Source: Amycolatopsis deserti (lineage in GTDB: Bacteria > Actinomycetota > Actinomycetes > Mycobacteriales > Pseudonocardiaceae). Taken from it: DNA of 64,000 nucleotides. Position 1 is the first letter of the stretch. The number at the start of each line of letters is the position of its first letter. This document shows positions 1-7,997 of this stretch, one piece after another. A program made the translations under genes and the position numbers. The notes beneath the pieces were generated by a model. That model ran no database searches, was not told the DNA's origin, and saw only the letters and a list, made by a program, of their open reading frames with translations. Where the stretch lies: the NCBI RefSeq assembly GCF_014653945.1, contig NZ_BNAU01000011.1:1-64000 (forward strand). Direction: 5' to 3'.

Positions 1-187
1 CCGCCTGCACGCGGCGGTGGTGAGTTTGTTTGAGCTAGGACCGGGTCGGATCGCCCGCGCGTGGCACGGGCGGACGCGTGGTGGCGCTGGGCTTGCTCGA
101 CCGCGCGTTGGTGCGATTGGGCTGGATCGAGCGGCGGTGTCCGCCTGTGGCGAGTGGACGCTGGGCGTGGTTGCGCGGCCGTGCTCC

Positions 188-709
188 TCAGGGCACGACC
201 GTCACCGGCCAGAGGCCGGCTCGCACGAGGCGGTTCGCCACCGAGCCGACGATGCGGTGTCCCCGGCTCTCCGACGCGCCCACCACCACGAGGTCGGCGT
301 GCAGCTCGACGGCCGCGCGCCGCAGCTCGGTGAAGGCGTCGCCGCGGCGGACGATGAACGTGATCGGCATGTTCGCCTCGTCGGCCAGGTCGCGGATCGG
401 CTTGCGCATCTCGTCGATCGTCGCCTCGTAGGCCTGCTCCTGGGCGGCCGCGAGGTAGCCGGTCGCCATGCCCGTCCACGCCTGCGGCGCCAGCACGTAG
501 ACCAGCACCAGCCGCGACCGCTGCCGCCGGGCGAGCCCGGCCGCGTAGGCACCTGCCCTGAGCGCGGTGGGGGAGCCGTCGACGCCGGCGAGGACGACGT
601 GCGGCCCGTCGGTGCCCCGTTCGAACGGCCCCGGCGACCACGCCGGGCCGTACTCCTCGACCAACTGCCCACCGGCCCGCTCCGCACCCACGATCGCATT
701 ATCTGGCAC
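188..709 (-). CDS. Universal stress protein (UspA family)
   Basis: 173 aa single-domain Usp fold, expected to bind ATP and act in the cytoplasm during stress or hypoxia. After about 35 unconserved residues it shows the first beta strand (VVLAGVDGS) and ends with the ATP-loop region VVGASESRG followed by GSVANRLVRAG, close to the family GxxGx9G(S/T) pattern, then the last strand (WPVTVVP). Start is GTG with a GGAG about 8 bases upstream. It is divergent from the threonine dehydratase gene with a 74-base gap. Family assignment is firm; the specific role is not visible. The 187 bases before it show no supported gene. Confidence 0.9.
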   Translation of the reverse strand: MPDNAIVGAERAGGQLVEEYGPAWSPGPFERGTDGPHVVLAGVDGSPTALRAGAYAAGLARRQRSRLVLVYVLAPQAWTGMATGYLAAAQEQAYEATIDEMRKPIRDLADEANMPITFIVRRGDAFTELRRAAVELHADLVVVGASESRGHRIVGSVANRLVRAGLWPVTVVP

Positions 710-783
710 CGGCCGCTCCGGGTGCGGGCGCCCGGCACGACTTTGGTACGAATGACGTCTACGCCGACAGGAGGAACCAGGTC

Positions 784-2043
784 GTGGGTAACGGGCCGGA
801 CGCGGTGCGGGCAGCCGATGTGGCGATGGCGGCCGCCCGGTTCGCCGGGGTCATCCAGCCGACGCCACTGCACCGCAACGAACGGCTGTCGCTGCAGCAC
901 GGCGTGGAGGTCTGGCTCAAGCGCGAGGACCTGTCCGCCGTCCGGTCCTACAAGGGCCGCGGCGCCTACAACCTGGTGAGCCAGCTCTCACCCGAGGAGC
1001 GCGCCCGCGGCGTCGTGTGCGCCAGCGCCGGCAACCACGGCCAGGGTGTGGCGTTCGCCTCCGCCGCGCTCGGCGTCCTCGCCCGCGTCTACCTGCCGCG
1101 CACCACGCCCCGGCAGAAGCGGGACCGCGTCGCACGCCTGGGTGGCGAGCACGTCCAGATCGTGGTGCACGGCGACACCTACGACGACGCGGCCGCCGCC
1201 GCGCAGGCCTACGCCGCGAGCACGGGCACGACGATGATCCCCGCCTTCGACGACCCGCGCACGATCGCCGGGCAGGGCACCGTCGTCAAGGAGGCCATCG
1301 AGCAGCTCGGCAAGGCGCCCGACGTGGTCGTCGTGCCGGTCGGCGGCGGTGGCCTGCTCGCCGGAACGCTCGCCTGGCTGCGGGAGACCCACCCCGAGGT
1401 GCGCGTCGTCGGCGCCGAACCGCAGGGCGCGGCCAGCATGGCGCTCGCCCTCGAGCACGGTGGCCCGGTCGCCATGGAGACCATCGACCCGTTCGTCGAC
1501 GGCGCCGCCGTCCGGCTCGTCGGTGAGCACACCTACGCCCTGGCCGCCGACCGCCGTCCCGACATGATCGCGGTGCCCGAGGGCAAGATCTGCGTCGAGA
1601 TGCTCGACCTCTACCAGTCCGACGGCATCATCGCCGAGCCCGCCGGCGCGCTCTCACCGGCCGCGCTCGGGCTCGACCTCGGGCTGGCACCGGGATCGAC
1701 GGTGCTGTGCATCGTCTCCGGCGGCAACAACGACGTCAGCCGCTACGCCGAAATCGTCGAACGAGCGCTGATCTTCGAGGGGCGCAAGCACTACTTCCTC
1801 GTCGAGTTCCCGCAGGAGCCCGGCGCGCTGCGCAGGTTCCTCGACGACGTGCTCGGCCCCGACGACGACATCACGCTCTTCGAGTACGTCAAGCGCAACA
1901 ACCGCGAGACGGGCCCCGCGCTGGTCGGCATCGAACTCGGGTCGCCGGAGAACCTGGAACCGATGATGAAGCGGATGATGGCCGGCTCGCACCGCATCGA
2001 ACGCGTCCCGCCCGACAGCCCGCTGTTCACGTTCCTGGTGTGA
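784..2043 (+). CDS. ilvA: Threonine ammonia-lyase (threonine dehydratase), IlvA type
   Basis: 419 aa PLP enzyme converting threonine to 2-oxobutanoate, the first step of isoleucine synthesis. The PLP lysine is K57 in SYKGRGAYN, and the phosphate-binding glycine loop is VPVGGGGLLAG (about 180-190). SGGNNDVSR closes the catalytic domain near 315. Residues from about 335 form a single ACT-like regulatory domain (HYFLVEFPQEPGALRRFL), as in the short biosynthetic IlvA of actinobacteria. Start GTG lies 9 bases after a clear AGGAGG at 769-774. Isoleucine feedback control is inferred from the ACT domain. No other ilv gene is adjacent. Confidence 0.92.
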   Translation: MGNGPDAVRAADVAMAAARFAGVIQPTPLHRNERLSLQHGVEVWLKREDLSAVRSYKGRGAYNLVSQLSPEERARGVVCASAGNHGQGVAFASAALGVLARVYLPRTTPRQKRDRVARLGGEHVQIVVHGDTYDDAAAAAQAYAASTGTTMIPAFDDPRTIAGQGTVVKEAIEQLGKAPDVVVVPVGGGGLLAGTLAWLRETHPEVRVVGAEPQGAASMALALEHGGPVAMETIDPFVDGAAVRLVGEHTYALAADRRPDMIAVPEGKICVEMLDLYQSDGIIAEPAGALSPAALGLDLGLAPGSTVLCIVSGGNNDVSRYAEIVERALIFEGRKHYFLVEFPQEPGALRRFLDDVLGPDDDITLFEYVKRNNRETGPALVGIELGSPENLEPMMKRMMAGSHRIERVPPDSPLFTFLV

Positions 2044-2067
2044 CCGCGGAGCGCCGGGAACCGGCGA

Positions 2068-2697
2068 TCAGCCCTTCGCGGCCACGGCCTGCTCGAAGAA
2101 GTCCGCCAGCTGGCGTCCGTAGGCCTCGAGGTCCAGGGACGGGTTCTCGGTGTAGGCCTGGATCGCTCCGTCGATGCTTTGCGCGATCGTGCGGGCCGCG
2201 ACCTCCGGGGAGAACTCGCCGAAGGTGCCTTCCTCCTGGCCCTGCGACAGCAGCCGCTCGATGCGGCCGGTTCGGAAGCCGCTCAGCAGCGGGCCCGCGA
2301 CCGGCCAGCCGTCCGGGTCGTCGGCGTTCGCGGCCACCTCGCGCAGCACGCGGACGCACTCGGGGTGGTCGCGGACGAACGTGACCTCCGTTTCGATCAT
2401 CGCGCGCAGCATCGCGGCGCGGTCGGTCGTCTCGCCGGCCCGCTCCTCCAGGTACCGGTCCCGGATGCTCAGCGCCGTCGTCACCACCGCCTGGATCAGC
2501 CCCGCCTTCGTGCCGAAGTGGTAGCCGATCAGCCGCGTGCTGCTCAACCCGGCGCGCTCCTTGATGCGTGCGAACGACGTGCGGCGATACCCCAGCTCCG
2601 ACATCGTCGCCAGCGTCGCCGCGATGATCTGCGACCGGCGCGCTTCCTCGGCCGGGCTCAGCCCCAGGTCCGGCTGCACGTCATGGATTACCTGCAT
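2068..2697 (-). CDS. TetR/AcrR family transcriptional regulator
   Basis: 209 aa. An N-terminal TetR helix-turn-helix occupies about residues 18-65 (RRSQIIAATLATMSELGY, then the recognition segment STRLIGYHFGTKAGLI), followed by a helical ligand domain. The ATG at 2697 is chosen because the family N-terminus begins there; upstream in-frame sequence does not resemble a regulator. A palindromic array abuts the start codon (2698-2723), which suggests autorepression. It sits 41 bases downstream of a second TetR gene on the same strand and converges on ilvA. The ligand is unknown. Confidence 0.85.
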   Translation of the reverse strand: MQVIHDVQPDLGLSPAEEARRSQIIAATLATMSELGYRRTSFARIKERAGLSSTRLIGYHFGTKAGLIQAVVTTALSIRDRYLEERAGETTDRAAMLRAMIETEVTFVRDHPECVRVLREVAANADDPDGWPVAGPLLSGFRTGRIERLLSQGQEEGTFGEFSPEVAARTIAQSIDGAIQAYTENPSLDLEAYGRQLADFFEQAVAAKG

Positions 2698-2723
2698 GAG
2701 TAAAAAATTACTCGGCCGAGTAA
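2698..2723. promoter_or_regulatory. TetR-type operator: three phased half-sites
   Basis: GAGTAA (2698-2703), TTACTC (2708-2713) and GAGTAA (2718-2723) are spaced exactly 10 bases apart. The last two form the perfect 16-bp palindrome TTACTCGGCCGAGTAA. The array touches the start codon of the TetR gene at 2697, so a bound repressor would cover the start region. No Shine-Dalgarno is obvious there, so the mRNA may be leaderless. Operator function is inferred; the symmetry is seen. Confidence 0.6.
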
Positions 2724-2738
2724 CGGCGCGCAACCCGA

Positions 2739-3290
2739 TTACTTGAGCAGCGCGTCCACCAGCTCGGTGGTCCAGCTGGGATCGGCCGGCTGGCCGACGA
2801 AGATCGCGCGGTAGTAGAGCGGCCCGAGCAGGACGTCCGCGGCGTGCAACGTCGACGGCGCGGTCCCGCCGCGCGAGCGCTCCCGGTCCAGGATCGCCGT
2901 CAGCTGGGCGTGCCGGTCCGCCGTGCACGCGCAGCCGCCCTCGGGGCCGGAGCCGATCGTGGCCCGCATGAGCGCCAGGACGTCCGGATCGGCCAGGTCG
3001 GTCGCCACGTCCGCCGCCCACCGCCGCAGGTCCTCGCGCAGCGAACCGGTGTCCGGCACCACGATGTCACCGCTGAAGCGGCTGCTCGCGACGTCCGCCA
3101 TCAGCTCGGCGACCGACCCCCACCGCCGGTACAGCGTGGTCGGGTGGACCCCCGCCCGGGTCGCGATCAACGGCAGCGTCAGCGCCTCGGCGGGGTTCTC
3201 GGCCAGGAACTCCACGACGGCGCGGTGCACGGCGGCGCGCACCCGTGCGGACCGGCCGCCCGGACGGGTTGTGCTGATGGTGGCGGGCAT
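2739..3290 (-). CDS. TetR/AcrR family transcriptional regulator
   Basis: 183 aa. The HTH covers about residues 15-62, with recognition helix region AGVHPTTLYRRWGS. The C-terminal helical domain carries a CACTADRH segment with two cysteines. It is divergent from the MFS transporter gene with 80 bases between the starts, the classic arrangement of an efflux pump and its repressor, so control of that pump is the likely role (inference). Start ATG at 3290; family and boundaries are secure. Confidence 0.86.
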   Translation of the reverse strand: MPATISTTRPGGRSARVRAAVHRAVVEFLAENPAEALTLPLIATRAGVHPTTLYRRWGSVAELMADVASSRFSGDIVVPDTGSLREDLRRWAADVATDLADPDVLALMRATIGSGPEGGCACTADRHAQLTAILDRERSRGGTAPSTLHAADVLLGPLYYRAIFVGQPADPSWTTELVDALLK

Positions 3291-3300
3291 GAGGAAATTA

Positions 3301-3348
3301 TCGCATCGATCGCTGCGTTTGCGCTATGGTCGTCCTAACGCATCGATC
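3301..3348. promoter_or_regulatory. Likely promoter/operator between TetR and MFS genes
   Basis: CGCATCGATC occurs as a direct repeat at 3302-3311 and 3339-3348, each copy holding the palindrome ATCGAT. The first copy also sits in CGCA-N8-TGCG. A TATGGT element (about 3325-3330) between the copies could be the -10 for the transporter. Symmetry and position suit binding by the divergent TetR protein; this is inference. Confidence 0.4.
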
Positions 3349-3370
3349 TTTGCTTTTCGGAGGAGTGCCG

Positions 3371-4594
3371 ATGTCGAGTAGTCCGGCCGTCGCCCCGGTG
3401 GCGGTCCGCCCGAGAGTCCGGCTGTCGCAGCCGGTGGCGTTCGCGGCGGTCGCGGTGATCTTCGTGCTGTTCATGGCGGCATCCAGCGTCCCGTCCCCGC
3501 TCTACGTCGTCTACCAGCAGGAATGGGGCTTCTCGTCGATGACGCTCACCGTGGTCTTCGCGGTGTACGTCCTGGGGTTGATCGCGTCGCTGCTGGTCGT
3601 CGGCGCCCTGTCGGACCACGTCGGGCGACGGCCGGTGCTGGCCGCGGCGATCGTGGGCGAAGCCGTCTCGCTCGTGTTGTTCCTGGTCGCCGGTGACGTC
3701 TCCGCGCTGTTCGCGGCCCGCGTCGTGCAGGGCATCGCGACCGGCGCGGCGATGTCCGTGCTCGGCGCGACGCTCGTCGACCTGAACCCGGCGCACGCGC
3801 CCGGCCGCGCGGGCATGATCAGCAGCGTCGCCCCGACCAGCGGGCTCGCACTCGGCGCCCTCGGCTGCGGCGCCCTCGTCCAGTTCGCGCCCGCGCCGAC
3901 GCACCTGGTGTACGCGCTCCTGCTCGCCGGCATGGTCGTCGCGCTGCTGCTGACCGCGGGCCTGCCGGAGACCTCGGCTCGCCGTCCGGGCGCGCTGGCC
4001 TCGCTCACCCCGCGCCTCGGTGTCCCGGCGCGCCTGCGGCCGGACCTGTTCGCGTTGGTCCCGATCCTGCTCTCCAGCTGGGCACTCGGCGGTCTGTACC
4101 TGTCGCTCGGACCGTCGGTCGCGGCCGGGCTGTTCGGGCTCACCAACCACCTCGTCGGCGGGCTCGTCGTGACCCTGCTGTGCGGCACGGGCGCGCTGAC
4201 CTCGCTGGTGCTGCGCACCGCCCCGGTCGGCGTGGTGCTGCAGGCCGGCGCCGCGCTGCTGGCGGTCGGGCTGGGCGTCAGCCTGGCCGGTGTGCTGACC
4301 GACACCGTCGCGCTCGCCGCGGCCGGGACGGTCGTGTCCGGGGTCGGGTTCGGGGCGTCGGCGCTGGCCAGCTTCGGCACGCTGGCGCGCCTGGCCGCGC
4401 CCGCCGAACGCGGGGAACTCTTCGCCGTGGTCTACGTCGTGGCCTACCTCGCGTTCAGCGTTCCCGCGGTGATCGCGGGCTTCGCGGCGACGTCGGCCGG
4501 TCTGCGGCCCACCGCGATCGTCTACGGGTTCGCGGTCGCCGGGCTGGCCGTGATCGCCGTCATCGCCCAGTCGGTGCGTCTCGCGCGAAGGTGA
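3371..4594 (+). CDS. MFS transporter (drug:H+ antiporter-like)
   Basis: 407 aa polytopic protein with about 12 predicted membrane segments. The cytoplasmic loop after helix 2 carries the MFS signature GALSDHVGRRPVL. The first helix begins near residue 20 and is followed by MAASSVPSPLYVVYQ, typical of this actinobacterial exporter subfamily. Start ATG at 3371 is set by GGAGGAG at 3359-3365; an in-frame ATG further upstream lacks a ribosome site and would run through the promoter. Divergent from a TetR gene, so probably an inducible exporter; the substrate is not visible. Confidence 0.85.
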   Translation: MSSSPAVAPVAVRPRVRLSQPVAFAAVAVIFVLFMAASSVPSPLYVVYQQEWGFSSMTLTVVFAVYVLGLIASLLVVGALSDHVGRRPVLAAAIVGEAVSLVLFLVAGDVSALFAARVVQGIATGAAMSVLGATLVDLNPAHAPGRAGMISSVAPTSGLALGALGCGALVQFAPAPTHLVYALLLAGMVVALLLTAGLPETSARRPGALASLTPRLGVPARLRPDLFALVPILLSSWALGGLYLSLGPSVAAGLFGLTNHLVGGLVVTLLCGTGALTSLVLRTAPVGVVLQAGAALLAVGLGVSLAGVLTDTVALAAAGTVVSGVGFGASALASFGTLARLAAPAERGELFAVVYVVAYLAFSVPAVIAGFAATSAGLRPTAIVYGFAVAGLAVIAVIAQSVRLARR

Positions 4595-4602
4595 TCGTGG
4601 GA

Positions 4603-4902
4603 TCAGGGGTCGACCAGTTCGAACTCCAGCCGGTCGGGCGCGTTGTGCTGCCGATCTTCGAGCGCGGCGCGCCGGAAGATGTCGACGATCGTTGAGAAGG
4701 CCGCCTCGCCGAGCGCTGCGCGACTGGTGGATGCGTGCAGCCACCGCACCCGCACCGGTCGCTCGACGTCCCGGCTGAGGCGGTCCCAGAGGGCGTCGAA
4801 GTTCCGTCCGTGGTACGGGCCGAAGTCGAGCAACTCGGATACCTGCTCGTGGAACGAGGTCAGGTCGGTGATCCGGCGGCCGTCCAGCTCGGCGATCTTC
4901 AT
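4603..4902 (-). CDS. Barstar family protein (ribonuclease inhibitor-like)
   Basis: 99 aa, close to barstar (about 90 aa). It shows the barstar pattern: an N-terminal strand (KIAELDGRRI), helix FHEQVSELLDFGPYHGRNFDALWDRL with the GRNFDALWD signature, and a C-terminal strand. Barstars bind and neutralise barnase-type RNases. No barnase-like toxin is adjacent, so this is an orphan immunity protein or a housekeeping inhibitor. It converges on the MFS gene (8-base gap) and is divergent from the DUF4396 gene. Confidence 0.85.
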   Translation of the reverse strand: MKIAELDGRRITDLTSFHEQVSELLDFGPYHGRNFDALWDRLSRDVERPVRVRWLHASTSRAALGEAAFSTIVDIFRRAALEDRQHNAPDRLEFELVDP

Positions 4903-4921
4903 CGGTTCCACCGGTTCAGTG

Positions 4922-4977
4922 TTGCGCAATCCGGACAAGAGGGCTATCTTCACTCCGGTGATACCCCCTAGGGGTAT
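4922..4977 (+). promoter_or_regulatory. Promoter with CsoR-like copper operator
   Basis: A -35 TTGCGC (4922-4927) and -10 TATCTT (4945-4950) are separated by 17 bases. Just downstream lies the near-perfect palindrome ATACCCCCTAGGGGTAT (4961-4977), matching the known TACCCC/GGGGTA operator of CsoR-family Cu(I)-sensing repressors. Bound repressor would block the transcription start. The next gene starts at 4996 behind GGAGG (4983-4987). Assignment to CsoR rests on motif similarity; no csoR gene is in the window. Confidence 0.7.
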
Positions 4978-4995
4978 TGAACGGAGGAACACGAG

Positions 4996-5535
4996 ATGGA
5001 CCACTCGACGCACGAGCACACCACACACGGCGAGCACGGCGAGCATGCCGGTCACGGCGAGCACGCCGAGCACGGCGCGCACACCGGGCACCGGCCGCCC
5101 TCCACCTGGGCCGCCGCCGCGCAGGCCACCCTGCACTGCCTCACCGGCTGCGCCATCGGCGAGGTGCTCGGCATGGTCATCGGCACCGCGCTCGGCCTGC
5201 ACGGCGTCGCCACGATCGCCCTCGCCGTCGCGCTGGCGTTCGTGTTCGGCTACGCGCTGACCATGCGCGGCGTGCTGAAGGCGGGCGTGCCCTTCCGCAC
5301 GGCGCTGAAGGTCGCCCTGGCCGCCGACACCATCTCGATCACGGTGATGGAGATCGTGGACAACGCCATCATGGTCGTCGTGCCCGGCGCGATGGACGCC
5401 GGCCTGGGCGACTGGCTGTTCTGGGGCGCGCTGGTGTTGGCGCTGGCCGTGGCGTTCGTGCTGACCTGGCCGGTGAACAAGTGGATGATCGGGCGCGGCA
5501 AGGGCCACGCGGTCGTCCACGAGTACCACCACTGA
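4996..5535 (+). CDS. DUF4396 membrane protein with His-rich N-terminus
   Basis: 179 aa. Residues 1-32 are His/Glu/Gly-rich (repeats of HGEHAEHG type, over ten histidines), a plausible metal-binding arm. Residues about 37-165 hold four hydrophobic segments, with ATLHCLTGCAIGEVLGM in the first, the conserved opening of DUF4396 proteins. Under a CsoR-like operator, a role in copper handling is inferred: the His arm would present metal to, or sense metal for, the membrane domain. Start ATG is set by GGAGG. DUF4396 function is not known to me. Confidence 0.82.
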   Translation: MDHSTHEHTTHGEHGEHAGHGEHAEHGAHTGHRPPSTWAAAAQATLHCLTGCAIGEVLGMVIGTALGLHGVATIALAVALAFVFGYALTMRGVLKAGVPFRTALKVALAADTISITVMEIVDNAIMVVVPGAMDAGLGDWLFWGALVLALAVAFVLTWPVNKWMIGRGKGHAVVHEYHH

Positions 5536-5539
5536 CTGC

Positions 5540-5566
5540 GCCGGGCGGCCCTGTCGGCCGCCCGGC
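5540..5566 (+). terminator. GC hairpin after the DUF4396 gene
   Basis: An 11-bp perfect stem (GCCGGGCGGCC / GGCCGCCCGGC) with a 5-base loop begins 4 bases after the stop codon. There is no clear T-run, as is common for actinobacterial terminators. Confidence 0.6.
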
Positions 5567-5587
5567 CGGTCGTGTTGGCTTGATCCC

Positions 5588-5806
5588 GTGGGCGGGCGGA
5601 AGATCGACCGCCGCCCGGCCCGGGACGGCCGCCCCGTGCGCCGCGGCGCGGACGGGACCTGGCGGGTGACGGGCTACGAGCAGGCCCGCGCGGTGCTGCG
5701 CGGCGGTGGCACCGTGCAGGCCGGGCTCGGCACCGAAACGGTCGAGAAGCTGCCGGACAGCTACGAACTGCGGAATCTGGTCGTGACGACGTCCGCACCG
5801 GACTAA
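5588..5806 (+). pseudogene. Cytochrome P450 N-terminal remnant
   Basis: A 72-codon ORF from GTG. Residues 16-54 (PVRRGADGTWRVTGYEQARAV and TVQAGLGTETVEKLP) resemble the N-terminal segment of actinobacterial cytochromes P450. After VEKLP the similarity stops and the ORF ends within 18 codons. There is no I-helix, ExxR or heme-cysteine motif, so no P450 activity is possible. It lies 11 bases before the methyltransferase gene. The P450 match is from memory and the segment is short. Confidence 0.5.
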
Positions 5807-5817
5807 CATCCGCCCTC

Positions 5818-6621
5818 GTGGCGGACACCGACATCTCCTTCCGAGCCGACCGCATCGACCCGGCCGTGGTCGCGCGCCAGGCCGAGATCCTCGACGTGCA
5901 GGCCGCGACCCCGGGCGTGCGGCGGTTGCGGGCCTGGGCGCACGAAGCACTGGCCGTCCAGCCGGGGGAGCGGGCGCTGGAGATCGGCTGCGGCACCGGC
6001 TCCGAGGTGCAGGTCCTCGCCGCCGCGGCCGGACCCGGCGGCGAAGCGGTCGGGCTCGACCCCAACGAGGCGATGATCGCGCTGGCCCGCGAGCGGGCCG
6101 CGCGGTCGTCCGCTCAGTTCGTGCCCGGCGACGTCTACGCCCTGCCCTTCGCCGACGCGAGTTTCGACGCCGTGCTGTGCGAACGCGTATTCCAGCACCT
6201 GACCGAACCCGCGACCGCCGTCGCCGAGATCGTCCGCGTCCTGCGGCCGGGCGGCCGCGTGGCGCTGATCGACACCGACTGGGCGACCGGGATCCTGCAC
6301 CCCGGGGACCCGGAAACCGTGCGGGGCGTGCTGTCCGGGATGCTCTCGCAGACCGCCGAACCGGCCGCGGGCCGCAAGCTCGCGGGCTGGCTGACCGCGG
6401 CCGGCCTGACGATCCTCGACCGCGGCTCGCAGGCCCTGATCTCCGACCACGAATCGGTCCGGGACACGCTCCTGCCGATGATGGTCCAGCACGCCATCGG
6501 CAACGGCGCGGTCACCCGCGAGCAGGGGGAGCGGCTGCTCGCCGATGCCGCCGACGGCGCCGCGCGCGGGGACTTCCACCTGTCGGTGACCATGTTCGGG
6601 GTGCTGGCTCAGCGCCCCTGA
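5818..6621 (+). CDS. SAM-dependent methyltransferase (class I)
   Basis: 267 aa Rossmann-fold methyltransferase. SAM motif I is ALEIGCGTGSEV (about 56-67), the acidic residue ending strand 2 is in VGLDPNEAM, motif II is PFADASFDAVLCERVFQHL, and motif III is RVLRPGGRVALID. The layout matches UbiE/Methyltransf_11 proteins acting on small molecules. Start GTG at 5818. Its 3' end overlaps the convergent decarboxylase gene by 13 bases. The substrate is unknown. Confidence 0.85.
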   Translation: MADTDISFRADRIDPAVVARQAEILDVQAATPGVRRLRAWAHEALAVQPGERALEIGCGTGSEVQVLAAAAGPGGEAVGLDPNEAMIALARERAARSSAQFVPGDVYALPFADASFDAVLCERVFQHLTEPATAVAEIVRVLRPGGRVALIDTDWATGILHPGDPETVRGVLSGMLSQTAEPAAGRKLAGWLTAAGLTILDRGSQALISDHESVRDTLLPMMVQHAIGNGAVTREQGERLLADAADGAARGDFHLSVTMFGVLAQRP

Positions 6622-7982
6622 ACCTCCCGCCAGGCGGCGAGGACCGCGGCGACGCTGCGGTCGACGTCGGCCTCCGTGGTGCGCCAGTTCGACACCGACA
6701 CGCGCATCAGCCGCCGACCGCGCCAGACCGTGCCGCCCATCCAGCACTCGCCGGACCGCTGCACCGCGTCCAGCACCTGCGGCGTTTGGTCCCCGAAGCC
6801 GACCAGGACCTGGTTGAGCACGACGTCGTTGACCACCTCGGCCCCGGCCTCGGACAGCCGCGCGGCGAAGCGGCGCGCGAGGGCGCAGGTCCGCTCGACG
6901 AGGTCCGCGACACCCGTGCGGCCCAGCTGCCGCAGCGCCGCCCACGTGGCGAAACCGCGGGCGCGGCGCGAGGACTCCAGGACGAAGTCGCCCGGCGAGC
7001 GCAGGGCTTCCGGCCGGTCGCCGACGAGGTAGGCGGCGGTGTAGGAGGTCGCGGCCGCGTGGGCCGCGGGGTGCGCGCAGAACGCGTAGCCGCTGTCGTA
7101 GGGGACGTTGAGCCACTTGTGGCCGTCGGTGGCCCACGAATCGGCCTCCGCCACACCCGTGGTGAGGTGCCGCAGCGCGGGGCTGGCCGCCGCCCACAGC
7201 CCGAAGGCGCCGTCGACGTGCACCCACGCCCCGCGGGCGTGGGCGGCCGCGATGGCGGTGGGGAAGTCGTCGAACGCGCCGGTGTTCACCTCGCCCGCCT
7301 GCAGGCACACGATCGTCGGCGCATCCGAAGTGGACAGCGCCTCGGCCAGGGCGGCGACGTCGATCGACCCGGACGGGGCGGTCGGCACCTCGGCGATGGC
7401 GTCCGTGCCCAGGCCGAGCAGGCGCAGGGCCCGGTCGATCGTCGCGTGCCGCCCGCTGCCGGCGAGGACCCGCACCCGTGGCGCGCCGTGCAGGCCCTGC
7501 CGTTCGACGTCCCAGCCGTGGCGCTCCAGAACCGCGTGCCGGGCGGCGGCCAGTCCGACCGTGTTGCCGCCCTGGGCGCCGGTGACGAACCCGAACGACG
7601 CCGTGGACGGCAGGCCGAGCAAGTCCTTGAGCCAGCCGCCGGCGACCTCCTCGACGAGGGCCGCGGCGGGCGAGGTGAGCGGGTTGAAGCCGTTCTGGTC
7701 CCAGGCCGCGGTGAGGACGTCGGCCGCCGCCGCGGCCTCCAGCGAGCCGCCGGTGACGAAGCCGAAGTACCGCGGACCGGCGCTCGCGACCAGCGCGGGT
7801 TCCACGGCCTTCCGCAGCTGGTCGAGCACCGCCGCGGGCTCGGCGGGCCCGGCGGGCAGCTCGCCGAGGGCGGCGCGGACCGCGCCCGGGTCCAGGTCGC
7901 GGGGGAACACCGCGCGCTCGTCCAGGCTGGCGCGGAAGTCGCGGCCCAGAGCGGCGGCGAGGAGGAGGACGTCGTCGGCCAT
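6609..7982 (-). CDS. PLP-dependent group II decarboxylase family protein
   Basis: 457 aa. The PLP lysine is K289 in ATDGHKWLNVPYDSG and the aspartate pairing with the pyridine nitrogen is D257 in VHVDGAFGLW. GFVTGAQGGNTVGLAAAR (about 131-148) is the phosphate-binding region. This is the aromatic amino acid/glutamate decarboxylase superfamily. Members of this actinobacterial branch can be decarboxylases or aldehyde synthases, and the substrate cannot be read from sequence. Start ATG at 7982; 15 bases separate it from the upstream gene on the same strand. Confidence 0.85.
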   Translation of the reverse strand: MADDVLLLAAALGRDFRASLDERAVFPRDLDPGAVRAALGELPAGPAEPAAVLDQLRKAVEPALVASAGPRYFGFVTGGSLEAAAAADVLTAAWDQNGFNPLTSPAAALVEEVAGGWLKDLLGLPSTASFGFVTGAQGGNTVGLAAARHAVLERHGWDVERQGLHGAPRVRVLAGSGRHATIDRALRLLGLGTDAIAEVPTAPSGSIDVAALAEALSTSDAPTIVCLQAGEVNTGAFDDFPTAIAAAHARGAWVHVDGAFGLWAAASPALRHLTTGVAEADSWATDGHKWLNVPYDSGYAFCAHPAAHAAATSYTAAYLVGDRPEALRSPGDFVLESSRRARGFATWAALRQLGRTGVADLVERTCALARRFAARLSEAGAEVVNDVVLNQVLVGFGDQTPQVLDAVQRSGECWMGGTVWRGRRLMRVSVSNWRTTEADVDRSVAAVLAAWREVQGR

Positions 7983-7997
7983 CGGGCGATCGTAGTT

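Noticed and set aside
5750..5806. ELRNLV tail of the P450 remnant resembling L-aspartate oxidase
   Set aside because: Only six residues match, too short to support a second gene fragment.
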